NCBI GenBank assembly: GCA_017421905.1 | Contig: JAFOHH010000066.1 | Span: forward strand, 1-12,890 | Length of the DNA: 12,890 nt | Reading direction: 5' to 3' | DNA from: Clostridia bacterium | Lineage (GTDB): Bacteria; Bacillota; Clostridia; Christensenellales; Borkfalkiaceae | Part shown: piece by piece, positions 5,556 to 12,097 of the stretch | Position numbering within the stretch: the first letter of the stretch is position 1 | Layout of the letters: every line of letters begins with the position of its first letter | Notes under the pieces: model-generated | Seen by the model: only the letters and a program-made list of their open reading frames with translations | The model's database searches: none | What the model was told of the DNA's origin: nothing | Program-made: the position numbers and the translations under genes

Positions 5556-6759
5556 TATCCGCGCGGCGGAGGATATCCCCTTCTTCTACCGCAAAAGGAA
5601 GAGTGAGGGTTAATTTTTGCTGTACGCGCTTTGCGTCGGTAACTTCGCCGCCCTCTTCGTCCGTCATAACGGGAACGACGAAGGTTTTACCGTCTGCGGC
5701 GGGGTTTGCGGAAAGCACCTCTAACACTTCGCCCGTTTGAAAGCGATTGCGCATTTCTACGGTAGGCGTAGCGCCGCCCGAAAGCACCTGCGCAATAAAG
5801 GTTGCCGTGCCGCGGGAGGAGCTATCGGTATAATTTACCGTGTTATCGTTTGCGCCAAGGCTATACGCGGTGGTAAACTCTCGGTGCGCCGTTTTTTCGG
5901 GAGCGGTGGCAATTTCCTCGGGCAAAACCGTGCCGCCTGCCGCAAAAAAGTCGATTGCCTTGCGGTATGCCGAAACCACGGTGGCAAGGTAATATTCGCT
6001 CTTCATTCTGCCCTCTATTTTAAAGCTGCAAACGCCTGCTTGCATCAGCTTATCCAGGTGGCGAATGAGGTTTAAATCCTTACTGTTTAAAATATATGCG
6101 CCGCGCTCGTCCTCTTCTATTTCAAGGGGAATGCCCGATTCCTTTTCCTTCATTTCGTAGCGGAAACGGCAAGCCTGCACGCATTCGCCGCGGTTGGAAT
6201 CGCGCGAGGTGAGGTAGTTGGAAAGCAAGCATCTGCCGCTATAAGAAATGCACATTGCGCCGTGCACGAAGGCCTCTAGCTCGGTATCGGGTTCGGCTGC
6301 GTGAATGGCGGAAATTTCGGCAATGGATAGCTCTCTTGCTAAAACCACGCGTTCTGCGCCAAGCGTTTTCCAAAAACCAACCGTGCGAGAATTGAGCGTG
6401 TTAGACTGCGTGGAAATATGTAGCGTAAGGTTTGGGGCAACCTCTCTTGCCAAGGTAAAAAGCCCCGGGTCGGTTACAAGCGCCGCGTCCACCCCGATTT
6501 GCTGTAAGTAACGGAAATAATCCGCCGCCTCGGCAAAATCGGCATCCTTGGCGAAAATGTTGACCGTAACGTATACCTTTACGCCGCGAGCGTGAGCGTA
6601 GGCTACCGCCTCGGCAAGCTCTTCGCGCGTGAAATTATCGGCAAAGGAGCGGAGAGAAAAGTTTTTTCCGCCGAGATATACGGCGTCCGCGCCGAAGTGA
6701 ATTGCCGTTTTTAGTTTGGAAAAATTGCCCGCGGGGGCAAGAAGTTCTACTTTTTGCAT
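5545..6759 (-). CDS. trhP: U32-family tRNA hydroxylation protein TrhP (YrrO-like)
   Basis: The 404-residue product is a full-length U32 family member. These were once called collagenase-like peptidases, but characterised bacterial members (YegQ/TrhP, YrrN/YrrO, RlhA) make 5-hydroxylated pyrimidines in RNA. TrhP forms 5-hydroxyuridine at tRNA position 34 using prephenate and an iron-sulfur cluster. The signature EAFVHGAMCISYSGRCLLS (about 162-180) is intact, with cysteines 170 and 177, then 193 and 197 (GECVQAC) and 244 (GVCSFKIEGR) as possible cluster ligands. The N-terminal half is a TIM-like barrel starting VELLAPAGN, and about 320-404 is the small C-terminal domain. I start at the ATG at 6759, which has AAGGA 7 bases upstream, not at 6783. 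The next gene upstream is trmR, whose product uses the hydroxylated base, which supports TrhP over other U32 functions. The stop codon lies inside a tandem repeat. A TrhP1/TrhP2 choice is not possible here. Confidence 0.88.
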   Translation of the reverse strand: MQKVELLAPAGNFSKLKTAIHFGADAVYLGGKNFSLRSFADNFTREELAEAVAYAHARGVKVYVTVNIFAKDADFAEAADYFRYLQQIGVDAALVTDPGLFTLAREVAPNLTLHISTQSNTLNSRTVGFWKTLGAERVVLARELSIAEISAIHAAEPDTELEAFVHGAMCISYSGRCLLSNYLTSRDSNRGECVQACRFRYEMKEKESGIPLEIEEDERGAYILNSKDLNLIRHLDKLMQAGVCSFKIEGRMKSEYYLATVVSAYRKAIDFFAAGGTVLPEEIATAPEKTAHREFTTAYSLGANDNTVNYTDSSSRGTATFIAQVLSGGATPTVEMRNRFQTGEVLEVLSANPAADGKTFVVPVMTDEEGGEVTDAKRVQQKLTLTLPFAVEEGDILRRADKNA

Positions 6760-6777
6760 ATGCGTATCCTTACAAAT

Positions 6778-6797
6778 GCGCACGCTTGCACGCGCGC
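6778..6797 (-). other. GC-rich stem-loop just upstream of the trhP ribosome binding site
   Basis: In the transcript, GCGCGCGU pairs with GCGUGCGC (two G-U pairs) around the loop GCAA, a GNRA-type tetraloop. It sits 6 bases before the AAGGA site of trhP, between trmR and trhP. It could stabilise the 5' side of a processed trhP message or tune its translation. It is not followed by a T run, so it is not a terminator. Confidence 0.45.
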
Positions 6798-6805
6798 CGT
6801 TATAT

Positions 6806-6869
6806 TTTGCTAATCGTTATTTTTGGGTTAAAAGGATTTTACTAACCGCTATTTTTTGGTTAAAAGGAT
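6806..6869. repeat. 32 bp tandem duplication spanning the trmR stop codon
   Basis: Two adjacent 32 bp copies (6806-6837 and 6838-6869) differ at 4 positions. The copy at 6838-6869 encodes the last residues of TrmR and its TAG stop (6849-6851). The other copy lies just downstream, where the matching codon position reads TAA. It looks like a slipped-strand duplication of the gene's 3' end that has since diverged. Confidence 0.85.
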
Positions 6870-7493
6870 GAGGCCGTCCTCTTCCTCAAAAAAGCGGCAG
6901 GTCATATCCGTATCCGTTTGCGCCGTTTCGATAAAGGTGCGGAGCGAGCGGATAATTGCCCCGTGCTTGGTGCGGTAGGGTGTTTCCCCCGTAATATAGC
7001 CGTGGAACAGCACGTCGTCTGCGGCAAGTACGCCGCCGGGCGTGAGCAGGTTTTTTAATATGGGATAAAACTCTGCGTACATACCTTTCGGCCCGTCCAG
7101 CAAAATAAAATCGAAGGGGCGTTCCATCATAAGGAGTGCCTCTCTTGCATCGCCAAACAGCTGCGTAACGCGGCTAGCGATTCCCGCCGCCCGAAAGTTG
7201 TTTTTTGCGGCAAGAAAGCGTTCCTCGCAAAGTTCTACCGTGGTGAGGGTGGCGTTGGGCGCGGCGGAAAGCATACCGATTCCGCTTGCCCCCTCTGCCG
7301 TGCCGATTTCTAAAATTCTTGCAGGGTTTAAGGCGGATATAACGGAAAAAATTTCCTCCCTCGTGCGCTTGCGTAGCGTTTCGACTCCGCGCGCCGTATT
7401 TTCCTCGTACAGGCGGTCGGCAAAGGCGCGGAGCTGTGCTTGCGTGGGCGGAGCTAAGGGAATTTCCGATTGTGAGTGCAGGGCTTGTTTCAT
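6849..7493 (-). CDS. trmR: tRNA 5-hydroxyuridine methyltransferase TrmR (YrrM-like, SAM-dependent O-methyltransferase)
   Basis: The 214-residue product is a class I SAM methyltransferase of the small, metal-dependent O-methyltransferase family, with the length of B. subtilis YrrM/TrmR (about 217). Motif I is ILEIGTAEGAS (60-70), the ribose-binding acid is Glu87 (TTVELCEE), the adenine-side motif is FGDAREAL (113-120), and likely metal ligands are Asp133 (ILLDGPKG) and Asp159/Asp160 (LAADDVLFHG). TrmR methylates 5-hydroxyuridine at tRNA position 34 to 5-methoxyuridine, which widens wobble decoding. The adjacent trhP makes its substrate, so the context fits. The family also contains catechol and small-molecule methyltransferases, so the name rests partly on that neighbour. 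The ATG at 7493 overlaps the RNase J stop codon as TAATG, so translation is probably coupled; GGAAG lies 4 bases upstream. The last codons lie in a 32 bp tandem duplication. Confidence 0.87.
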   Translation of the reverse strand: MKQALHSQSEIPLAPPTQAQLRAFADRLYEENTARGVETLRKRTREEIFSVISALNPARILEIGTAEGASGIGMLSAAPNATLTTVELCEERFLAAKNNFRAAGIASRVTQLFGDAREALLMMERPFDFILLDGPKGMYAEFYPILKNLLTPGGVLAADDVLFHGYITGETPYRTKHGAIIRSLRTFIETAQTDTDMTCRFFEEEDGLILLTKK

Positions 7494-9142
7494 TATACTT
7501 CCATCACTACGGGTAAAATCATGGGGCTTTGCTTGGTGCGGCGGTAAATAAAGTTTTTCAGCACGCGGCAAACGATGGCTTTTGCTTCTTCCACGTCGCC
7601 TTTTACGTCGGCTTGCAACAGAGCGGAAACCACGGCGGCCTTAGCCTCTACCATAACGCGCTCCATATCCTCGGCAACGAAGCCCTTGGAAATAAGCTCG
7701 GGCGTGCCGTAAATTTCGCCGCTGCCCATCGTTAAGGTGACTGCGGCAATGATTAAACCTTCCTCCGCTAAGCGGCGGCGGTCGCGCAAAACTACGTCGT
7801 CGCCTTCGGTAGAATATCCGTCTACAAGCTTAACGCCTGCGGCAAAGCTTTCGCCCAGCTTTATGGTTTTTGCGGTAACCTCCACACGGCTGCCGATTTG
7901 CGCAATGAGGGCGCACCCGGGCTTAATGCCCATGCTCTCGGCAAGGAGGGCGTGCTTTTTTAAATGGCGGTATTCCCCGTGCACGGGTATGAAAAACTTG
8001 GGCTTTAACAAAGAGTGCAGCAGTTTAAGCTCCTCTTGGCAGGCGTGGCCGGAAACGTGTACCTTTTCCAGCGATTCGTAAATGACCTCTGCGCCCAGCT
8101 GATACAAGTTGTTAATTACGCCGTATACCGATTTTTCGTTGCCCGGAATGGGCGATGCGGAAAGAATAACGGTATCGTTTTTGCCCACCTTTACGTGGTT
8201 AAATTCTCCGCTTGCCATACGGGTAAGCGCGCTCATCGGCTCGCCTTGGCTACCCGTGCATAAAATAACGAGGTTTTTATCGGGAACGTTTTTGATGCGC
8301 TCGATATCGATAATTTCTTCTTGACTGAATTTCAGTTCGCCTATTTTATAAGCGGCGTCGGCAACGTTTATCATACTTCTGCCCGAAAAGGCAATTTTGC
8401 GGTTGTATTTTTTTGCAAGGTCGATAATTTGTTGCAAGCGGTGTACGTAGGAGGCAAAGGTGGCGATGAATAAGCGGCGGAATAAATTATCTGCAAAAAT
8501 GCCGTCTAACGTTTGGCCGACCACCCGTTCGCTCATGGTATAACCGGGGCGTTCGACGTTGGTGCTTTCTGCAAGCATTAACAGTACGCCCTTTTTGCCG
8601 ATTTCTGCAATTCTGCCAAGATCCATCGGTTCGCCGGCTACGGGGGTGTTGTCGATTTTAAAGTCCCCCGAATGGAATACCGTGCCCACGGGGGTTTGAA
8701 TGGAAAGGGCAACCGCGCCCGCAATGGAGTGGTTTACGTTGATAAACTCTACCTCGAACGCGCCAAGGGTTACCTTTGTGCCCGGTTTTACGCAGTTTAG
8801 GTTCACGTCGGGCAGGCGATGCTCTTTTAGCTTGTTTTCTACCAGCATTAAGGTAAGCTTGGTAGCGTATACGGGCACGTTTAACTCCCTTAATACGTAA
8901 GGAATTGCGCCGATATGGTCCTCGTGCCCGTGCGTTAGCACGATGCCGCGGATTTTTTGTTTGTTGTTAAGTAGGTATTGTACGTCCGGAATAACGAGGT
9001 CGATACCCGGCATAGAGTCGCTGGGAAAGCACGAGCCGGAATCGATAAGCATAATATCGTTTCCGTATTCGAGCGCGGTCATATTTTTACCGATTTCGCC
9101 CACGCCTCCTAAAAATAATACTTGTAATGCGGATTCTTTCAA
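7493..9142 (-). CDS. rnj: Ribonuclease J
   Basis: The 549-residue product is a metallo-beta-lactamase/beta-CASP ribonuclease of normal length (J1 is about 555). The zinc motif HGHEDH (71-76) is complete, with further ligands in VNHSI (His138) and HSGD (157-160). Beta-CASP features are CTGSQGEP, SASPIPGNE, VHVSGHACQEEL and IPVHGEYRHL. About 100 C-terminal residues follow, as in RNase J. The enzyme combines 5'-to-3' exonuclease and endonuclease activity and drives mRNA turnover and rRNA maturation in Firmicutes. All catalytic residues are present, so it is likely the active J1 type. The start codon is TTG at 9142: AAGGAG stands 5 bases before it, and the following residues (KESALQVLFLGGVGEIGKN) match the usual N-terminus. 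A rare start on a central RNA-decay gene may help limit its output. It is followed by trmR with a 1-base overlap and preceded by the coiled-coil gene 71 bp away. Confidence 0.96.
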   Translation of the reverse strand: MKESALQVLFLGGVGEIGKNMTALEYGNDIMLIDSGSCFPSDSMPGIDLVIPDVQYLLNNKQKIRGIVLTHGHEDHIGAIPYVLRELNVPVYATKLTLMLVENKLKEHRLPDVNLNCVKPGTKVTLGAFEVEFINVNHSIAGAVALSIQTPVGTVFHSGDFKIDNTPVAGEPMDLGRIAEIGKKGVLLMLAESTNVERPGYTMSERVVGQTLDGIFADNLFRRLFIATFASYVHRLQQIIDLAKKYNRKIAFSGRSMINVADAAYKIGELKFSQEEIIDIERIKNVPDKNLVILCTGSQGEPMSALTRMASGEFNHVKVGKNDTVILSASPIPGNEKSVYGVINNLYQLGAEVIYESLEKVHVSGHACQEELKLLHSLLKPKFFIPVHGEYRHLKKHALLAESMGIKPGCALIAQIGSRVEVTAKTIKLGESFAAGVKLVDGYSTEGDDVVLRDRRRLAEEGLIIAAVTLTMGSGEIYGTPELISKGFVAEDMERVMVEAKAAVVSALLQADVKGDVEEAKAIVCRVLKNFIYRRTKQSPMILPVVMEV

Positions 9143-9213
9143 AGGATTCTCCTTATGGTTTTGGTAATTTGATTTTGGGGTAAGAATCGGCGAGCTTGCT
9201 TTTATAAAATCGG

Positions 9214-10908
9214 TTAGCCGTCCAGCTCGTCTATTTTCTTTTGCAATTCTTCGGAAATGGCAGAGGTTGCGGTAATTTTAACCTGTTTGGTGGTAAAAGG
9301 CGCTTTTTGACGGGCAATGGGGCGAACCTCTACCGTTTTTCTGGGCTTAGGCTCGCGCTTTTTAGCGGGCTTTGCCTCTAGGGGGGCTTGCTCTTCTACG
9401 GCGGAAAGGGACGCAGGTTCTTCCCAAGCGGGCTCTTCGAAGGTGGGGACTTCGGTTACGAAATCCTCCTCGTCGTCAAAATAAAGCACGCCGTCCTGCT
9501 CTTTCAAATTTTCTTCGGGCAGGGGGGCGGCTTGGGGAACAGGTTCTTCCCCTTGCGAATTTTGAGTTTGCGCAAAATCGGCTGCCGTTTCCGTTTGGGC
9601 GGGTTGGCTAGCGGTGGGTTGCACATCGGGTTGAGCGGTTGCCGCTTGTTCTCCTTCCGTTAGGGGCTGTTCTGCCGTACGCTCTGCATTTTCAGCCGAA
9701 AGCTGCTTGCGGAGGGTGGCAATTTCCTCTTTTAGCGCGCGCAATTCTTCCTCTTTTTGGATGGGAAGTTGCTCTGCCGATTGCAAACTTTCGCGCAGGG
9801 CGGCAAGCTCTGCTTTTAGCGTGGTAATTTCGTCGGCGGAAACCGTTTGCGCCGAGGAGGATTCGCCCCCTTCTTTGCGATTGCGCGGCTCGTAATTTTC
9901 TACGTCGAAGCGCAAAACCGCGGAAAGCGGAAAGGCGGTAAGCTCGGTTTTGAGTGCCTCGATTTCTCCGTCGGTTGCATCGGGCGCAAGGACACGGGCG
10001 GAAAGAAGAGCGCAAACCTCGTGATCGCTGGAAAGCATGGTTTCATCGCCAAACACCACGATTTTTTCGCGAATGACGGCGGTTAAATCCTGCTCGGTAA
10101 AGTGGCGACCCAAGCTTTCGAAGGTGGCAAAAACGTTTTCTACGCGGAACAGGTCGGTAGTGGAGCGCAGTAAATTGCCGTGATAGCGGCGGAGCTGCGC
10201 AAGGGCGCGGCTACCCGTGAGCATAACGGGGCGCAAACGGCGTTTAACCCCTGCAACGAGGGCGCGCGAGGAACGAATTTTTCCATCCTCCGCCTTTTCT
10301 GCGGCTTTGTTTAGCACGCGTTCTACTTCGGTTAAAAGAGAAGAAAGGTTATCGGGCGTATCGGCACGGAGGTATTCTACCGCCGCAAGATTTACGCCGG
10401 TAAAAGCGGTTTCTTCCTCTCCCCCTACGGAGCGGAGCAAACGTTGCAAAAGCTGTGCGTCGCGCGATTGCTGTTCGGCGCGCTCGGCAGCCTGCATAGA
10501 GGCAATGGAGCGTTTTAATTCGTTCATATCGTCGGAAACGGCGCTGATCATCGTTTGAATGTCCGTTTGCGTGGGAGCGGGAGCGGTTTGCAGCATTCCG
10601 GCAAGCTGCCCCTTTAAGTAAGCAACCTCCTCGGTTAGCTCGAGAATTTTTTCCCTACTGCCATCCGTTTGGGAAAGGAGTTCCGTTTGGGCAAGCTCTG
10701 CTTTTGCTTGCTCCTCAAACGAAGCAAGACAATTTTTTAGTTGTTCTGCGCTTACGCCGTGGTAATCGGTTTGCCCGGCAATGCCAAGCTCTCGCTTTAA
10801 CGCATCGATTTCTTCTATCTGCGCGATGATTTTTTTCAATTCCTCTCGGTTGGCGGGGGTATTATCGAGCGAGGAAAGGTCTAAACTAAAGCTAATGGGT
10901 TTTGCCAT
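9214..10908 (-). CDS. Coiled-coil protein of unknown function with acidic and basic disordered C-terminal tail
   Basis: I do not recognise this 564-residue protein. It has no signal peptide or membrane segment, so it should be cytoplasmic. Coiled-coil helices are likely at about 20-43, 55-107, 120-158 and 357-411. Between them, about 170-345 is a compact, mostly helical and basic-rich stretch (for example AGVKRRLRPVML and RALAQLRRYHGN). From 411 to 470 it is Q/P/E/A rich and probably disordered. An acidic, aromatic segment follows (DGVLYFDDEEDF, then EEPAWEEPA). Next is a very basic patch (AKPAKKREPKPRKTVEVRPIARQK, about 512-535, given here only by its ends AKPAKK and ARQK), then a short C-terminal helix (550-563). 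This layout suits a scaffold with short binding motifs. I start at the ATG at 10908 (GGGAG 7 bases upstream). It leads the operon with RNase J, so a role linked to RNA decay or ribosomes is possible but unproven. Confidence 0.82.
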   Translation of the reverse strand: MAKPISFSLDLSSLDNTPANREELKKIIAQIEEIDALKRELGIAGQTDYHGVSAEQLKNCLASFEEQAKAELAQTELLSQTDGSREKILELTEEVAYLKGQLAGMLQTAPAPTQTDIQTMISAVSDDMNELKRSIASMQAAERAEQQSRDAQLLQRLLRSVGGEEETAFTGVNLAAVEYLRADTPDNLSSLLTEVERVLNKAAEKAEDGKIRSSRALVAGVKRRLRPVMLTGSRALAQLRRYHGNLLRSTTDLFRVENVFATFESLGRHFTEQDLTAVIREKIVVFGDETMLSSDHEVCALLSARVLAPDATDGEIEALKTELTAFPLSAVLRFDVENYEPRNRKEGGESSSAQTVSADEITTLKAELAALRESLQSAEQLPIQKEEELRALKEEIATLRKQLSAENAERTAEQPLTEGEQAATAQPDVQPTASQPAQTETAADFAQTQNSQGEEPVPQAAPLPEENLKEQDGVLYFDDEEDFVTEVPTFEEPAWEEPASLSAVEEQAPLEAKPAKKREPKPRKTVEVRPIARQKAPFTTKQVKITATSAISEELQKKIDELDG

Positions 10909-10970
10909 AGGTCTTCTCCCAAATAAGGCGCACGGCGAAAAAAAGCGCATACGCCCGGATATTATTATCT

Positions 10971-10999
10971 ATTATATATCAAAACGCGCGTTTTGTAAA
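10971..10999 (-). promoter_or_regulatory. Strong sigmaA promoter of the coiled-coil/rnj/trmR/trhP operon, with a palindrome in the spacer
   Basis: On the minus strand the -35 is TTTACA (10999-10994), the spacer is exactly 17 bp and the -10 is a perfect TATAAT (10976-10971). The perfect 14 bp palindrome AAAACGCGCGTTTT (10981-10994) fills most of the spacer, a typical place for a repressor operator. The 5' untranslated region is about 55 bases. I see no other convincing promoter before rnj, trmR or trhP, so this one probably serves all four genes. Confidence 0.87.
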
Positions 11000-11063
11000 C
11001 CCTATTAGGCAAATTTTTATCCTTTTTCGCACGGTTTTTAGAGAAAAAAAGGGGGTTATATAC

Positions 11064-11096
11064 AAAAAAAACGCTCTGCCATAGGATAGCAGAGCG
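11064..11096 (-). terminator. Intrinsic terminator after the membrane-protein pair
   Basis: The 8 bp stem CGCTCTGC (11072-11079)/GCAGAGCG (11089-11096) with a 9-base loop is followed on the minus strand by eight T (11071-11064). It lies 41 bases past the stop codon of the second membrane protein and separates that pair from the coiled-coil/rnj operon. Confidence 0.9.
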
Positions 11097-11137
11097 CTAT
11101 ATTGAAAACAAGTTTTAAGCGCGGCAAGGGTTGCAGG

Positions 11138-12094
11138 TTATAATTCCATTTGGTTGAGCAGGCTTTCTTCCTTTCTAAGCGCTTTGGGTACGACGATATT
11201 GTCGTAATGGAGATAGAATTTTTTATCGTTAAAGGCGTAATAATGCGCAAAGGAAAGGGATACTTCCCACATATTGCAAACGATGGGCATAACGAAAAAG
11301 CCAAGACCAAAGGTGAATAGCCCAAAAGCGGAAACGAGCACGGTGCTGCAAACGATAAAGTAAATTTGCGATGCGAATACCGAGCCAAAGCGTTTTTTAT
11401 TCTTTACCTGACGCAAGGAAATTTTAAAGGCGTCGCCCACACGTTTTTCTCCCACCACGGTTGCAGGCAACATACCGCAAAATAGGGTATGGAAAAGCGC
11501 GAATACAAGCACGGCGAAAAGATAAGTTATCGGAAAGGCTACGAGGGAAATGGTCGCCAGCATTTCCGTAAACAGGAAAAACAAAAGTGCAACCGCCACA
11601 ACGTAGTACACCATTTTAATTAGCGCATATACCAGCTGATATAGGCACGCACTTTTTAAATTGCGGAAAAAGCAATGGAAAAAGCCGAAATCGGACAGGG
11701 TGGACATATAGTCGTTGACGGCTATGCCGTATACGTACGAGGCAAGTCCGCGCAAAAAGATGTTGGCAAAAACCATGACGATAATTCCCAGAAAAACGAA
11801 CGCAAGGTTTATTTTTTTGGAAACGATAAGCAGCCAAAGGTCGCCCACGCCCGCCACGAGCTTTTCGCTAAACGGGCTTAAATCTTTACCCGTAAACAGG
11901 TTGGAAAAAAGATCCTTCCCCGTAGTGAGCAAGGTTTTTAATTCTTCGCTATGTATCACGTAAGAAATTAAAGGCAAAATAATTGCCACCGCAAGCCCGA
12001 TGGTAACGAGCGAAACGAGCAAACGGTATAAAATCAGTTTAAATAGATACCGAAAAGTAGAAACGGTAACCGTTGCGGATCTTCTGCAATTCAT
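11138..12094 (-). CDS. Polytopic membrane protein of unknown function (second of a paralogous pair)
   Basis: The 318-residue product is an integral membrane protein with about six hydrophobic helices, near residues 24-47, 88-120, 155-175, 178-205 and 240-275 (the last probably two), and a hydrophilic C-terminus. A polar stretch at about 48-85 (HSEELKTLLTTGKDLF...) likely lies outside the membrane. I see no transporter, protease or enzyme motif. It begins 3 bases after the stop codon of the preceding membrane-protein gene, with GGGGGA about 9 bases before the ATG inside that gene's end, so the two are almost certainly co-translated. The two proteins align over the later half: here TLFCGMLPATVVGEKRVGDAF then KNKKRF, in the neighbour PFFVWIPCLFVNGYRFGEGF then ENKWTS (each quoted only in part). 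They may form a heteromer. No named family is assigned. Confidence 0.82.
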   Translation of the reverse strand: MNCRRSATVTVSTFRYLFKLILYRLLVSLVTIGLAVAIILPLISYVIHSEELKTLLTTGKDLFSNLFTGKDLSPFSEKLVAGVGDLWLLIVSKKINLAFVFLGIIVMVFANIFLRGLASYVYGIAVNDYMSTLSDFGFFHCFFRNLKSACLYQLVYALIKMVYYVVAVALLFFLFTEMLATISLVAFPITYLFAVLVFALFHTLFCGMLPATVVGEKRVGDAFKISLRQVKNKKRFGSVFASQIYFIVCSTVLVSAFGLFTFGLGFFVMPIVCNMWEVSLSFAHYYAFNDKKFYLHYDNIVVPKALRKEESLLNQMEL

Positions 12095-12097
12095 ACG

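Noticed and set aside
5545..6759. Secreted collagenase or peptidase (old U32 name)
   Set aside because: There is no signal peptide, and the neighbouring trmR and the cysteine pattern point to tRNA hydroxylation.
9692..10015. Arg/Cys-rich frame inside the coiled-coil gene
   Set aside because: It is an alternate frame of the same strand with no ribosome binding site and shadow-like composition.
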